Below, piece by piece: positions 1 to 5,295 of a stretch of DNA of 7,239 nucleotides; the first letter of the stretch is position 1; every line of letters starts with the position of its first letter. The stretch is taken from contig JAHEEB010000197.1 in NCBI GenBank assembly GCA_024640925.1, positions 1-7,239 of the forward strand. The letters run 5' to 3'. The position numbers and the translations under genes were made by a program. The notes under the pieces were generated by a model. That model had not been told where the DNA came from, did not search any database, and saw only the letters and a list, made by a program, of their open reading frames with translations. This DNA is from Bacteroidota bacterium (GTDB lineage: Bacteria; Bacteroidota; Bacteroidia; Bacteroidales; UBA10428).

Positions 1-501
1 AAGAGTTGCATTACATACAGAATCCGGAATTTCTAATCTCAGTTGATATAAAATGGAATCCATATCCTTATCATTCTTGTTCATAAAGCCAATTAATAAA
101 TCGGAGAAAAAGCTAGACTGGGCAAAGGCTCTTATATCAATACTGATCTTGTAGTTTTCTCCTTTCAATAAAGGCTCTCTTAATACTGTATAGGCTCTTT
201 GAGGTTTGGGAAGTAGCAAAATACTAATATAATTTGCGATTAGTCCCTTATTAATCATTGCCGAATCAGGATGCAGATTATATTTATCGGATTTCTCCAG
301 GTATCTATCTGTTGAGAAATAAATCGGATGACTAAATGACGATTCTATATAAAACCAATCTTTTGGCTGGTAAACACGATTTCCATTGGAATCCATATAT
401 TTTATATATTCATCAAATGATGGATTAGGTATCAGATTTTGAGAATATAAATTTGTTAATGGAATTATTAATATAAAGAATCCTATTAATGTAATTTTCA
501 T
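1..501 (-). CDS. Secreted NLIPNPSF-type protein, N-terminal 167 residues (partial)
   Basis: The reading frame is open from the ATG at 501-499 to the left window edge, giving 167 residues without a stop; the C-terminus is outside the window. Residues 1-21 form a signal peptide: a single Lys, a hydrophobic run (ITLIGFFILIIPL) and a small/polar end (YSQ). Directly after it comes NLIPNPSFDEY (residues 22-32), the motif that opens the mature part of many Bacteroidota exported proteins (usually NLVPNPSFE). Around residues 99-122 the stretch RAYTVLREPLLKGENYKISI resembles the 'parts joined to a carbohydrate-binding-like beta sandwich' seen in the same family. Known relatives are often long and may end in an OmpA-like or sorting domain, which cannot be checked here. 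I infer an exported or cell-surface protein; the ligand is unknown. No good Shine-Dalgarno precedes the start. Confidence 0.8.
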   Translation of the reverse strand, partial: MKITLIGFFILIIPLTNLYSQNLIPNPSFDEYIKYMDSNGNRVYQPKDWFYIESSFSHPIYFSTDRYLEKSDKYNLHPDSAMINKGLIANYISILLLPKPQRAYTVLREPLLKGENYKISIDIRAFAQSSFFSDLLIGFMNKNDKDMDSILYQLRLEIPDSVCNATL

Positions 502-529
502 CTTGGATTGGTTCTTCTGAAAAAGATTA

Positions 530-537
530 TAAAGTTA
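530..537 (-). promoter_or_regulatory. Possible -7 element for the NLIPNPSF gene
   Basis: Read on the minus strand the bases are TAACTTTA, one mismatch from the Bacteroidota -7 consensus TAnnTTTG, 28 bases before the start codon at 501. No TTTG-like -33 element stands at the expected 19-21 bp spacing, so support is weak. Confidence 0.25.
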
Positions 538-570
538 CACAATGAGTAGGGAAAGATACGAAATATTTTG

Positions 571-612
571 TAACTCCGCCCTCTCACCCCACGTGCGGTA
601 TACAACGGTTCG
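571..612 (-). mobile_element. Group II intron 3'-end-like remnant
   Basis: Read on the minus strand, the segment starts CGAACCGTTGTATACCG and ends GGGGTGAGAGGGCGGAGTTAC. From memory of the family, bacterial group II introns end with a domain V helix whose 5' strand reads like GAACCGTTGTATACC, followed by a short loop, a 3' strand like GGTACGTACGGTGG, and then a GTGAGAGG-type run into the 3' part. Here the 5' strand and the GTGAGAGGGCGG run are recognisable, but the loop and most of the 3' strand seem to be missing (about ten bases). No intron-encoded reverse transcriptase lies next to it. I infer a decayed, non-functional relic. It could also be a chance resemblance or a dispersed genomic repeat derived from such introns. 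Confidence 0.4.
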
Positions 613-783
613 TTAAACATGGTTATATCTGACGAAAGTATAAAGTTCCTTTATTTCAAGCTTTTCCTTGGTTATGGTGGTTTTTAAGATGGGTGTTGAC
701 TCTATTTTTTTTTCAACTCTTTGATTTTCGCGTTCCTGCTCTTTTACAATAGCCGCCAGGTTGGGTTTTAATTCAACCGGCAT
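613..783 (-). CDS. Hypothetical 56-residue protein following the ATPase gene
   Basis: Not recognised. An ATG at 783-781 opens a frame of 56 codons with a TAA stop at 615-613. The ATG is only 2 bases after the TAA of the upstream DUF4143 ATPase, an arrangement that suits translational coupling. The product is rich in Lys and Glu, with a likely helical stretch around residues 10-28 (AAIVKEQERENQRVEKKIE), then a Thr/Ile segment and a C-terminal ELYTFVRYNHV. It has no membrane segment, signal peptide or metal motif. The stop codon abuts the group II intron-like remnant, so the frame could be the truncated end of a once longer gene. It may equally be non-coding sequence that happens to be open; coding status is uncertain. 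Confidence 0.35.
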   Translation of the reverse strand: MPVELKPNLAAIVKEQERENQRVEKKIESTPILKTTITKEKLEIKELYTFVRYNHV

Positions 784-785
784 TC

Positions 786-1901
786 TTAAATTTTTACAAA
801 TTCTCTAAAGTTATTTCTATCAATCACATGTCCCTCAGTTTTGTACGTTTCCAGGAAGTTTTGAGGGAATCTAGTCTTTTTATTATTCCATTTGAATTCA
901 AATCCAACAATTTGCCCATTATTTTCTTCGACGAAATCAATTTCTTGCTGCTGTTTTGTTCTCCAAAAATACATTTTGGCAAATGTATCTTTATAAAGAT
1001 TTTGCTTTCTTCTTTCTGACACCAAAAAGTTTTCCCATAAAGCTCCTTTGTCGACTCTTAAATCCAATTGATTAAAATTACCAATTATCATATTTCGGAT
1101 ACCATTGTCATAGAAGTAAATTTTCCTATTCTGCTTTATTTCATTCCGTATATTTCTGCTAAAACTATACAGTCTAAAAACAATATATCCCTTTTCCAGG
1201 ATGTCTATGTACTTCTGAACTGTAATTTTATTAATTCCAATCAGCCCCGATAATTCATTGTAATTTACCTCACTCCCCATTTGCAATGCCAATGCCTGTA
1301 ATAATTTTTCAAGAACTTCAGGTTTTCTAATGTCTAAAAAAGCTAAAATATCGCGATATAAATAGCTATTTACAAGGTTCTTTAAAGTCTCTCGTTCTTT
1401 ACCTTGATTATTTATAACCTCTGGATAGAATCCATATAACAATCTGTTTTCAATTTGCTGTTCAGATTTTATAAATCCAATTTTATTTTCATATTCCTCC
1501 CATGAAATAGGAAACAATTCATATTCCCATTTTCGCCCTGTCAACGGTTCATTTAGTTCGTTTCCTAAATCAAATGAAGAAGAACCACTAACAAACAATT
1601 GAACGCTCTTGAATTGATCTGTAATAATTTTTAAAGTCAAACCTATTCCAGGGATTCTCTGTGCTTCGTCCAAGAAAATATATTTATAATCTCCTATAAA
1701 TGTTCTAATTTGTTCTGTTGTTGGACTCTGCAAAAGGCTTCTTGTTGAAGGGTCGTCAGCATCTAGAAATAAATAGTCCTTATCTTTAAGAATCTCATTT
1801 AACAGGGTTGTTTTTCCAACTTGTCTTGCACCGACTACTACGATAGCTTTCCCATCGCCAATCTTTTCTTTTATAGTGTTTTCAATTGTTCTGCCAAACA
1901 T
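786..1901 (-). CDS. AAA_14 / DUF4143 family ATPase
   Basis: A 371-residue P-loop ATPase of the two-domain family with AAA_14 at the N-terminus and DUF4143 at the C-terminus; the length is normal for the family (about 370-420). Visible motifs: Walker A GARQVGKTT (residues 24-32), Walker B IFLDE (75-79) followed by AQR, a sensor-like FVSGSSSF (103-110) and TGRKWEYELFPIS (121-133), a typical family motif. Residues about 195-250 look like a helix-turn-helix region (NYNELSGLIGINKITVQKY). The C-terminal part has EIDFV (320-324) and FEFKW (335-339), like the acidic and lysine residues of the PD-(D/E)xK fold, so a nuclease-like domain is possible. The cellular role of these ATPases is not established; they occur patchily, often in accessory DNA. 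The start is followed by a good N-terminus, and an A-rich stretch precedes it instead of a Shine-Dalgarno. It is tightly followed by the 56-residue ORF. Confidence 0.93.
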   Translation of the reverse strand: MFGRTIENTIKEKIGDGKAIVVVGARQVGKTTLLNEILKDKDYLFLDADDPSTRSLLQSPTTEQIRTFIGDYKYIFLDEAQRIPGIGLTLKIITDQFKSVQLFVSGSSSFDLGNELNEPLTGRKWEYELFPISWEEYENKIGFIKSEQQIENRLLYGFYPEVINNQGKERETLKNLVNSYLYRDILAFLDIRKPEVLEKLLQALALQMGSEVNYNELSGLIGINKITVQKYIDILEKGYIVFRLYSFSRNIRNEIKQNRKIYFYDNGIRNMIIGNFNQLDLRVDKGALWENFLVSERRKQNLYKDTFAKMYFWRTKQQQEIDFVEENNGQIVGFEFKWNNKKTRFPQNFLETYKTEGHVIDRNNFREFVKI

Positions 1902-1911
1902 TTTTTTAATT

Positions 1912-1919
1912 TAAAGGTA
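1912..1919 (-). promoter_or_regulatory. Possible -7 element of the DUF4143 ATPase gene
   Basis: On the minus strand the bases are TACCTTTA (consensus TAnnTTTG, one mismatch). An ATTG lies 20 bp further upstream, close to the -33 TTTG at the expected spacing. The element ends only 10 bases before the ATG, so the transcript would have a leader of only a few bases or none. That makes it either an unusual leaderless start or a chance match. Confidence 0.3.
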
Positions 1920-2148
1920 CAATTAAATATCATAATGACCAATAGTTATGTTTTTATGTCATTAAAACATGGCGGTGTCGGTTCTTTTACTTTGTGGTAA
2001 CGTTAAGTAGTCGAAGCTCTCATAGAATAATATTGCCTTTTTTGAACGAAAATGATGTGGTTTGATTTTATACTGTGTTGTAAAAAAAATAGACAATCAT
2101 TGTTTAATATTTATACAAATTAAGTTTAAATCTTTTAGGAAGGGATAG
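1920..2148. other. Non-coding stretch without recognisable content
   Basis: No frame of useful length with a plausible start is present on either strand; the longest ATG-started frame I saw on the plus strand has 24 codons. There is no tRNA, clear hairpin terminator or long repeat. It is AT-rich and separates the ATPase promoter side from the repeat array. Confidence 0.6.
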
Positions 2149-2410
2149 TCCGAATATCAATAATCATTAGTCCATACCGGTTTTTGCTTATCCTCTCCTG
2201 GAATTTCCCTTCCCTTACCATGTTTTTGTCGATTCTTAACCAGGTGTGCCCCTTCCATACCAGTAGTTTTTCGATTCCTGACCGGTTTTTTGTCAAACCG
2301 GAAAAGGTTTTTGCTTTCCATACCAATATTTACCTTTCCATACCAATATTTGCCTTTCCATACCATAGTTTTTTATTCCATACCAGAAACCCCGATTCTT
2401 TAACATCAGG
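2149..2410. repeat. Degenerate tandem array, about 13 units of ~20-bp period
   Basis: A recurring core like TTCCATACCAATATTT (plus strand) appears again and again with no spacer. Taking the A of 'TACC' as anchor, units lie at 2156, 2176, 2196, 2217, 2239, 2259, 2281, 2303, 2322, 2342, 2362, 2382 and 2402. Successive steps are 20, 20, 21, 22, 20, 22, 22, 19, 20, 20, 20 and 20, so the mean is about 20.5 bp, near two turns of the DNA helix. The right half is the best conserved: the units at 2322 and 2342 differ by a single base over about 20. The left units are strongly diverged, for example the ones at 2196 and 2303. Within it, CCGGTTT (2282-2288) and AAACCGG (2295-2301) can form a 7-bp hairpin. 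Open frames on both strands here are a by-product of the repeat: the period is not a multiple of three. Function unknown. Confidence 0.85.
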
Positions 2411-2476
2411 AATTTGTTTATGAATATGAAAAAATTCGTCAACTTTATATAAGAATAATTGTTTAACATCCATAAG

Positions 2477-2483
2477 AAAAGGA
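2477..2483 (+). promoter_or_regulatory. Ribosome binding site deciding the ndh start
   Basis: AAAAGGA lies 8 bases before the ATG at 2492. This favours that ATG over the in-frame TTG at 2459, which would add 11 poorly conserved-looking residues and has no such site. Upstream, a TTTG at 2413-2416 and an AACTTTA at 2441-2447 may form a promoter, but their spacing (about 23 bp) is longer than the usual one. Confidence 0.6.
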
Positions 2484-2491
2484 ATTATACG

Positions 2492-3775
2492 ATGAAGGCA
2501 AACATTCCGGAAACGGACAAAAAACGAATAGTTATAATAGGTGGTGGCTTTGCAGGTCTTAAGCTTCTGCGTACACTTGTAAACTCAGATTTACAGATAG
2601 TGTTATTGGATAGAAATAATTTTCATCAGTTTCAACCACTCTTTTACCAGGTTGCCACAGCAGGGTTGGAACCAAGTGCAATTTCTTTTCCATTCCGAAA
2701 AATATTTCAGAAAAGAGAGAATATTCATTTCCGGGTTGCCGAAGTCTTGGAAATAAAAACCGAAGAAAACTACATTGTAACATCTATCGGGAAAGTGAAC
2801 TACGATTACCTGGTTATAGCTGCTGGTGCCGACACAAACTTTTTTAACAATAAAAACATACAGAACTATTCCTATCCGATGAAATCCGTTGCGGAAGCAC
2901 TTGCCGTAAGGAATACTATTCTCGAAAACTACGAGAGTGCCCTTACCTCTATTGATGCTAAGGAAGTAGAAGGATTAATGAACCTGGTAATTGTAGGAGG
3001 CGGACCTACAGGTGTTGAGCTTGCCGGTGCTATGGCCGAAATGAAGAAATATATTTTGCCTAAAGATTACCCTGAGCTTAATTTCGAGAATATGAAAATT
3101 TATCTTCTCGAAGCTGCGGATCAATTATTAAGAGGAATGTCCGAAAAAGCTTCGAAGAAAGCCTATAAATATTTAAAAGAGCTTGGTGTAGAAGTACTTC
3201 TTAACACAAGGGTAATTGAATATGATAATACAAACGTGCTGCTGGAAAACAACAAACAACTGAATTCACGTACATTAATATGGGCAGCAGGCATTTCAGG
3301 AAATGAGATGAAAGGAATCAATCCTTCGCTGCTTATTAAAAATAACCGCATACAGGTTGATAGTGCAAACAAAGTACAAGGGTATGAAAATATCTATGCT
3401 CTTGGCGATATTGCATATATGACAGAGGAAGAATACCCGCAAGGCCATCCACAGGTTGCTCAGGTTGCAATTCAACAGGCACATAATTTAGGGAAGAATT
3501 TTAAAAGAATTTCAAAGGGTAAAAGTCCTCTGCCCTTTCATTACCGCGATTTGGGAAGTATGGCAACTATTGGCCGCAACCTGGCCGTGGTTGATTTGCG
3601 TGTTATTCAATTTCAAGGATTCTTTGCATGGCTGTTCTGGATGTTTGTTCACCTGATGTCGATTGTTGGGGTTAAAAATAAAATTCTGATTTTTATTAAC
3701 TGGTTATGGAACTATATTACCTATGATCAGTCGTTGAGATTGATTATTCGTCCGAAACCAAGGAATATTATTTAA
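2492..3775 (+). CDS. ndh: Type II NADH:quinone oxidoreductase (NDH-2)
   Basis: A 427-residue flavoprotein that passes electrons from NADH to the membrane quinone pool without pumping protons; it sits on the inner face of the cytoplasmic membrane. The first dinucleotide-fold motif is VIIGGGFAG (residues 14-22, FAD). FQPLFYQVATAGLEPSAISF (47-66) is a signature of NDH-2. The second fold, IVGGGPTGVELAGAMAEM (167-184), binds NADH. Further hallmarks are TLIWAAGISG (261-270), the FAD-contacting IYALGDIA (301-308) and the quinone-site stretch QVAQVAIQQA (321-330). Residues 376-419 are rich in Phe, Trp, Leu and Ile and form the C-terminal membrane-anchoring helices. Length matches the family (about 430). 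The start at 2492 is chosen because of the Shine-Dalgarno before it. A long repeat array lies upstream. No partner gene shares its strand nearby, so it is probably monocistronic. Confidence 0.96.
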   Translation: MKANIPETDKKRIVIIGGGFAGLKLLRTLVNSDLQIVLLDRNNFHQFQPLFYQVATAGLEPSAISFPFRKIFQKRENIHFRVAEVLEIKTEENYIVTSIGKVNYDYLVIAAGADTNFFNNKNIQNYSYPMKSVAEALAVRNTILENYESALTSIDAKEVEGLMNLVIVGGGPTGVELAGAMAEMKKYILPKDYPELNFENMKIYLLEAADQLLRGMSEKASKKAYKYLKELGVEVLLNTRVIEYDNTNVLLENNKQLNSRTLIWAAGISGNEMKGINPSLLIKNNRIQVDSANKVQGYENIYALGDIAYMTEEEYPQGHPQVAQVAIQQAHNLGKNFKRISKGKSPLPFHYRDLGSMATIGRNLAVVDLRVIQFQGFFAWLFWMFVHLMSIVGVKNKILIFINWLWNYITYDQSLRLIIRPKPRNII

Positions 3776-4102
3776 CCTTTATATTTACAAGACCTTTTGG
3801 AGCAACTTTTGAAGATTTATTGACAAAACCAACTACGAAATTTGGAAACAATTCCTTCATCGATATTAACCTCGGTAATGATAATTTTACTCGTACTTTA
3901 TTCGAGCATAAAAGATAAAAAGTTGACTGTTAAAGAATAGTACGAATGTTTCGGCTTTGCCGAACTTTTTTCGCAGTTTTTCTTTTGCTTTACTTTTTCA
4001 TCTCATTCGTGAATAAGTGGCTATTTGTTCTTGTATAGAAGAGGTCAGAAGGCTAATGACGAGAAAACAAATATATTAACAAGCGAATTTTCAACTCAAC
4101 TA
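3776..4102. other. Convergent intergenic region between ndh and hemW
   Basis: It contains the terminator at 3950-3971 and otherwise no gene I can support. An open plus-strand frame (3727-3918) overlaps the end of ndh and reads protein-like near its end (NSFIDINLGNDNFTRTLF), but it has no ATG. It may be a relic of a lost gene. No hairpin with a T-run serves hemW on the minus strand. ACGAATG (3942-3948) and CATTCGT (4004-4010) form an inverted pair around the terminator; this may be chance. Confidence 0.55.
3950..3971 (+). terminator. Intrinsic terminator downstream of ndh
   Basis: TTCGGC (3950-3955), a TTT loop and GCCGAA (3959-3964) form a perfect 6-bp GC-rich stem. One base later a run of six T follows (3966-3971). 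The T-run is only on the plus-strand side, so it ends rightward transcription, most simply that of ndh, leaving a 3' leader of about 175 bases after the stop. Confidence 0.8.
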
Positions 4103-5233
4103 TTATGTATACATAAAATCGGCAAGAATTGAATCGGATACCAGCCAGGCTTTCTCATTAATCCGAATGGCATTATCGCTTTGTAATAACTGGGATGATG
4201 AATATTTTTTTGCCGTTCTTAAAACATGTTCAAGGTATTTCTGGCCATACTCCTTAACAATGATTTCGAAATGAATACCCCAACTTGTTCGGAGGGAAGT
4301 TAAAATGTAATCGTTAAACCGATCGTCGATGGTCAGCACCTCCTCTTCAAAAAAGCCGGAATCGTCCTGTTCAATCAGTTTTGTATATAGCGTATTATTC
4401 GACAGGTTCCATCGACGCGTTTTCCCATCGTACGAATGTGCAGATGGCCCAATGCCTATATAAGGAATATTTTTCCAATAAGAAGTGTTATGTTTTGAAT
4501 GATGACCTTTAAGAGAAAAGTTTGATATTTCGTAATGTTCATATCCGGCATCGGACAGCGTTTTGATAAGATATTGATACTGCTCCTGGCTGGTTTCCTC
4601 GTCAACAACATTAAATTTTCCTTTCTTTTTCCAGACCCCAAAAACAGTCTTAGGTTCGATTGACAGATGATATGCCGACAAATGAGGAAGTCCAAGACCA
4701 AGAAAGGTGTCGAGGTTTCTTTTCCAATCATCCGGAGTCATTCCCGGAATTCCATACATTAAATCAATGGTAATATTCTCAAACCCTGAATCCTTAGCAG
4801 CTTTTATCGACTCAACAGCCAGAGCTGCATTGTGGCGCCGGTTGAGCAGGGCTAAATCTCTGTCGATAAACGATTGCACACCAATACTTATGCGGTTAAC
4901 CGGAGTATTCTGTTTTAATTCTTTTAAATAAGAACGGGATAAATCATCGGGATTGGCTTCTATTGTAAATTCATTCACCTTATCAACATGGTAAAGCTCA
5001 TAAATAGTTTTTATAAGAAGGGATAAATCATCGACTGGCAATACAGTTGGGGTACCACCGCCAAAATAAACCGTATCGAAACAAAATGAATTCCAATTGT
5101 TACTCCTTAAAGTAAGTTCTTCGCAAATGGCTTTTATTAAAGAATCCTTATGCTTAAGAGAGGCCACAAAGTGAAAATCACAATAATAACAAACCTTTCG
5201 GCAAAAAGGAATATGAAGATAAAAGCCTGCCAT
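4103..5233 (-). CDS. hemW: Radical SAM heme chaperone HemW
   Basis: A 376-residue radical SAM protein of the HemN/HemW family. HemW binds heme and hands it to respiratory proteins; it lacks coproporphyrinogen dehydrogenase activity, although older annotations call it HemN. Visible features: LHIPFCRKVCYYCDF with C11, C15 and C18 binding the [4Fe-4S] cluster, ending in CDF as in HemW and not CxC as in HemN; GGGTPT (58-63) for SAM binding; EANP (92-95); RISIGVQSF (114-122); DLMYGIPG (157-164); HLSAYHLSIEP (184-194); YEISNF (234-239) followed by H248-N249; and GIGPSAHSY (260-268). The C-terminal HemN_C-like domain follows from about residue 300 (LTSLRTSWGI, 311-320). Length is normal for HemW (about 375-390). 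The start gives the expected short lead MAGFYLHIPFC. It converges with ndh and is divergent from the sensor gene on its right. Confidence 0.95.
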   Translation of the reverse strand: MAGFYLHIPFCRKVCYYCDFHFVASLKHKDSLIKAICEELTLRSNNWNSFCFDTVYFGGGTPTVLPVDDLSLLIKTIYELYHVDKVNEFTIEANPDDLSRSYLKELKQNTPVNRISIGVQSFIDRDLALLNRRHNAALAVESIKAAKDSGFENITIDLMYGIPGMTPDDWKRNLDTFLGLGLPHLSAYHLSIEPKTVFGVWKKKGKFNVVDEETSQEQYQYLIKTLSDAGYEHYEISNFSLKGHHSKHNTSYWKNIPYIGIGPSAHSYDGKTRRWNLSNNTLYTKLIEQDDSGFFEEEVLTIDDRFNDYILTSLRTSWGIHFEIIVKEYGQKYLEHVLRTAKKYSSSQLLQSDNAIRINEKAWLVSDSILADFMYT

Positions 5234-5249
5234 TATGATTAATGAGTAA

Positions 5250-5257
5250 TAAAAATA
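5250..5257 (-). promoter_or_regulatory. Possible -7 element of hemW
   Basis: On the minus strand the bases are TATTTTTA, one mismatch from TAnnTTTG, 16 bases before the hemW ATG. A TTTG on the same strand (5283-5280) lies 22 bp upstream, slightly wider than the usual 19-21. It is plausible but weak. Confidence 0.3.
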
Positions 5258-5263
5258 CTTAAC

Positions 5264-5271
5264 TTTATTTG
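5264..5271 (+). promoter_or_regulatory. Possible -7 element of the PAS/GAF sensor gene
   Basis: TTTATTTG differs from TAnnTTTG at one base and lies 24 bases before the ATG at 5296. No -33 TTTG is seen at the proper distance. The element overlaps the inverted repeat at 5268-5283. Confidence 0.3.
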
Positions 5272-5283
5272 TTCCCGAACAAA
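5268..5283. promoter_or_regulatory. Inverted repeat between hemW and the sensor gene
   Basis: TTTGTTC, a CC spacer and GAACAAA make a perfect 7+7 dyad of 16 bp. It stands in the 62-bp divergent gap, 34 bases from the hemW start and 12 bases before the sensor start. It overlaps the possible -33 of hemW and the possible -7 of the sensor. The shape fits the binding site of a dimeric regulator; a short RNA hairpin is unlikely with a 2-base loop. The regulator is unknown. Confidence 0.4.
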
Positions 5284-5295
5284 ATTAATAATCCA

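Noticed and set aside
828..1253. Plus-strand ORFs at 828-1019 and 1068-1253
   Set aside because: They lie within the strongly supported minus-strand ATPase gene and have no recognisable content.
2149..2410. CRISPR array
   Set aside because: The units abut directly without unique spacers, are degenerate and only about 20 bp long, and no cas gene is nearby.
2135..2423. Three overlapping small ORFs (2135-2326 and 2157-2366 minus, 2184-2423 plus) as genes
   Set aside because: They are translations of the tandem array. The repeat period (19-22 bp) is not a multiple of three, so all frames give similar repetitive peptides, and none has a convincing start.
2459..2491. TTG at 2459 as the start of ndh
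   Set aside because: The in-frame ATG at 2492 has a Shine-Dalgarno-like AAAAGGA 8 bases upstream and gives the usual short lead before the first FAD motif; the extra 11 residues look like translated leader.
2559..3484. Minus-strand ORFs inside ndh (2559-2783, 3163-3372, 3296-3484)
   Set aside because: Antisense shadows of a conserved enzyme gene with all motifs on the plus strand.
3942..4010. ACGAATG/CATTCGT pair as the outer stem of a structured RNA
   Set aside because: Only 7 bp separated by 55 bases in AT-rich sequence; no support beyond chance.
4456..4931. ORFs at 4456-4731 (minus) and 4707-4931 (plus)
   Set aside because: Alternate-frame and antisense shadows of hemW.
4103..5233. Calling this gene hemN (oxygen-independent coproporphyrinogen III dehydrogenase)
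   Set aside because: The cluster motif ends in CDF as in HemW, the protein starts almost directly at the cluster motif without the longer HemN N-terminus, and the length fits HemW.
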